A DNA stretch of 16,117 nucleotides from an uncultured Sutterella sp. (GTDB taxonomy: Bacteria > Pseudomonadota > Gammaproteobacteria > Burkholderiales > Burkholderiaceae_F): positions 1-16,117 of the forward strand of contig CAJMEC010000040.1 in NCBI GenBank assembly GCA_905212345.1, written 5' to 3'. How positions within the stretch are numbered: the first letter of the stretch is position 1; each line of letters opens with the position of its first letter. A program made the position numbers and the translations under genes. Shown piece after piece: positions 14,801 through 16,117 of the stretch. The notes beneath the pieces were generated by a model, which saw nothing but the letters and a program-made list of their open reading frames with translations, was not told the DNA's origin and did not search any database.

Positions 14801-16117
14801 TCATTTTTACTGGCTTGGGAATTTTTTTGAGCCAAAAAACCCGCTATTTTTAAACGCTGAGCCTCACCGCCGGAAAGGGTCGGAACCGGTTGCCCCAGTT
14901 TGATGTAATCCAGACCAACCTTACGGAGCGGTTCCAATTTCGAGACAATAGCCGGGTCATTCTTGAAATATTCACAGGCCTGAGAGACAGACAAATCGAG
15001 AACATCCGCAATATTTAATGACTTTCCTTCCCGTTCAATTGTGACTTCCAGTATTTCCGGACGGTATCGTGTGCCGTTACAGGCCGAACAGCGCAGGTAA
15101 ACGTCCGAGAGGAATTGCATTTCGATATGCTCAAAGCCGTTGCCGCCACACACCGGACAGCGGCCATCGCCCGAATTGAAGCTAAATGTTCCGGCCTTGT
15201 ATTCTCTGGCCTTGGCTGTGTCAGTTTGTGCAAAGAGATTGCGAATGGCATCAAAGGCACCAACGTAGCTAGCCGGATTCGACCTTGTGGTTTTCCCAAT
15301 AGGCGACTGATCCACATAGTGAATATTTTCAATCAAATCGGCTCCGAGCAATTCCTTGAATTGACCGGGGGATTCCGTTGGCATCCCTTTGGCTTTGTAT
15401 AGAGCAGGCACTAAGATGTTTTCGATGAGAGTGGATTTGCCTGAACCTGACACGCCAGTCACAACCGTCAGAACACCAAGAGGAAAGCGGGGAGAAATAT
15501 CCTTTAAGTTATGTTGTCGAGCGCCTTTCAAAATCAAGCTGGGTGTTTTTGCGTTTATTTTTCGGTGTGTAGCCGTGGCGTTGATGCGTTCTCGTCCGCT
15601 TAAGTAACGGGCGGTTAATGTATCGGCTTGAATGATGTCTTTCGGCGTTCCTTTAAAGATAATTGAGCCGCCTTTTTCTCCGGGACCGGGCCCCATGTCA
15701 TAAATGGTGTCGGCAGCGAGCATGACTTGGGGGTCGTGTTCAACCACAACCAACGTATTGCCTGATTTTTTGAGTCGTTGCATGACACGGTTGATGCGGT
15801 CCATGTCACGAGGGTGTAGGCCGATTGAGGGTTCATCAAGCACAAAAAGGGTATTAACGAGTGAAGTACCCAAGGCTGTGGTTAGATTGACACGTTGCAC
15901 CTCGCCGCCCGATAGTGTTCGGCTTTGTCGTTCAAGTGTGAGATAACCTACCCCTACATCGACGAGGTAGCGTAGGCGTGAGAGAATTTCGTCAACGACC
16001 ATGCTACCGGCTTCATCGGTTTGTCCCTCGTCTCGAATAACCTCAAAGAATTCCAACAATCTCGATAGCGGCAGCCGCATCAAGTCATAAAGATTAAGAC
16101 CCGGGAGACGGTTAAGA
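11875..16117 (-). CDS. uvrA: Tandem UvrA excinuclease subunit (two UvrA units in one chain; 5' end outside window)
   Basis: UvrA is the ATP-dependent damage sensor of nucleotide excision repair and loads UvrB. The frame is open to the right edge (16117) and reads LNRLPGLNLYDLMRLPLSRLL, so the gene is partial and any start near 16080 is false. Counting from 16083, the visible 1402 residues are: end of unit-1 NBD-I (LSGGEVQR 57-64, VLDEP 81-85); unit-1 NBD-II (GVSGSGKST 210-218, zinc finger CxxC-X19-CxxC 309-335, LSGGEAQR 403-410); and a complete unit 2 from about 546. Unit 2 has NBD-I (GASGSGKST 576-584), a UvrB-binding region about 665-790, CPIC 795-798, CPTC 819-822, CPSC 851-854, LSGGEAQR 932-939; and NBD-II (GVSGSGKSS 1085-1093, zinc finger 1185-1211, LSGGEAQR 1275-1282). 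All ATPase motifs look intact. Only 28 residues separate CPTC and CPSC in unit 2, so most of the insertion domain is missing. Double-length UvrAs are known, for example in Chlamydia. Confidence 0.93.
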   Translation of the reverse strand, partial: LNRLPGLNLYDLMRLPLSRLLEFFEVIRDEGQTDEAGSMVVDEILSRLRYLVDVGVGYLTLERQSRTLSGGEVQRVNLTTALGTSLVNTLFVLDEPSIGLHPRDMDRINRVMQRLKKSGNTLVVVEHDPQVMLAADTIYDMGPGPGEKGGSIIFKGTPKDIIQADTLTARYLSGRERINATATHRKINAKTPSLILKGARQHNLKDISPRFPLGVLTVVTGVSGSGKSTLIENILVPALYKAKGMPTESPGQFKELLGADLIENIHYVDQSPIGKTTRSNPASYVGAFDAIRNLFAQTDTAKAREYKAGTFSFNSGDGRCPVCGGNGFEHIEMQFLSDVYLRCSACNGTRYRPEILEVTIEREGKSLNIADVLDLSVSQACEYFKNDPAIVSKLEPLRKVGLDYIKLGQPVPTLSGGEAQRLKIAGFLAQKNSQASKNDLFIFDEPTTGLHFDDIDKLMRSLQELIDRGNTAIVIEHNLDVINCADWVIDLGPEGGNAGGKIVVQGTLDDLIAEKNSYTGQALQTYRKTLAQKNTSAYFIEESAKIDALTTDVTAASDVIAIKGAKEHNLKNISVDIPHNRFTVVTGASGSGKSTLAFDIVFKEGQRRYLESLNAYARSIVQPASKPDVDSITGIAPTVAIEQRTSRGGRKSTVATMTELYHFMRLLFVKLGHQYCPDCGVEVEPKSFPAIVSTVMSRYKNEAIHIMAPLVSKRKGIYTDLAKWAQKKGYPQLYVDGKFVSTEKFPKLARYKDHTIELPVAEVTVKAEDEKTLKRVLQEAITIGKGVLTVLDESLTETIFSTHRACPICGRSFPELDPRLFSYNSSMGWCPTCFGTGLLIEGFDENATGEERIWADAQANPCPSCHGERLNEVARAVKFAGLNISQMAHMTVNEASDFFRKLKLTGREANIAEDALKEIVLRLQFLEKVGLGYLTLDRSSPSLSGGEAQRIRLASQLGSNLQGVCYILDEPTIGLHPRDNRLLLDSLKALVDKGNTLLVVEHDEDTIREADYVIDVGPGAGVRGGEIIATGTVADIVKNKRSLTGRYLRKPIEHTFIPQRPIDSHTQWLTIKEPRLNNLKAHEVRIPLGRLTVLTGVSGSGKSSFARGVLLPVLTETLSEKKPYEGELCKNIEGFEHVDRVLEVDQTPIGKTPRSCPATYIGFLDAIRRVFAGTNEAQARGYGISRFSFNMKGGRCELCEGQGVRTIEMNFLPDVKIPCEACGGLRYNAQTLEVLWKGKSIGQILAMDVDEAVDFFSTQSSIAHALKLMQDVGLGYLSLGQPSPTLSGGEAQRIKLVTELIKARDDIKRRGYKAPRTVYVLDEPTVGLHMADVEKLIAVLHRLVDAGNTVIVIEHNLDIMAQADWIIDMGPEGGVDGGNVVACGTPAEVMNAQSHTAKALIDFKRAHDKIKRT

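Noticed and set aside
16078..16083. TTG-ATG as the start of the UvrA gene
   Set aside because: The frame stays open to the window edge with UvrA-like sequence, and the chain would begin in the middle of an ATPase domain.

Overview
The window suggests a betaproteobacterium of the order Burkholderiales, perhaps a gut Sutterellaceae (Sutterella/Parasutterella type). This is inferred from the 5S rRNA tail, the tandem (double-length) UvrA, the autotransporter remnant and the NCS1/ABC transporter content. No marker gene was compared with a database, so the placement is tentative.

Layout, left to right. Bases 1-85 hold the 3' end of a 5S rRNA and its strong terminator, that is, the end of an rRNA operon. 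The plus-strand pair lptF-lptG (168-2414) follows at once and ends in its own hairpin terminator. It encodes the two inner-membrane permease subunits of the LPS export machine. Next comes a broken autotransporter gene (2453-3969): a passenger fragment without a signal peptide, a single-base frameshift near 2731, and an intact-looking C-terminal beta-barrel. From about 3980 to the right end every gene is on the minus strand.

Minus-strand block 1 (transcribed 7504 to 4076) is a three-gene operon: an ADP-ribosylglycohydrolase (ARH/DraG-fold) protein, a PfkB/ribokinase-family sugar or nucleoside kinase, and an NCS1 (purine/cytosine type) permease. Together they look like a cassette that imports a nucleoside-like or base-like compound, cleaves an N-glycosidic bond and phosphorylates a product. 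It resembles the uncharacterised E. coli yegTUV cluster with a different transporter. The upstream region has a plausible promoter overlapped by a palindrome.

Minus-strand block 2 (transcribed 11632 to 7780) is a complete ABC importer: periplasmic binding protein, fused double-domain permease and ATPase. It belongs to the FbpABC/AfuABC/AEP-type family. A hairpin plus U-tract between the first two genes probably attenuates readthrough, and an elaborate inverted repeat lies upstream of the first gene. The substrate cannot be settled from sequence; the paired tyrosines of classical ferric-binding proteins are not apparent.

Minus-strand block 3 (11875 to beyond the right edge) is the 3' three quarters or so of a tandem UvrA, a nucleotide-excision-repair damage sensor made of two UvrA units in one chain. 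The second unit keeps its UvrB-binding region and all ATPase motifs but appears to have lost most of the insertion domain. The gene's 5' end lies outside the window.

No tRNA, CRISPR array, insertion sequence or prophage gene was seen. No wholly new multi-gene system is evident. The best leads are the ARH-kinase-permease operon and the shortened second half of UvrA.
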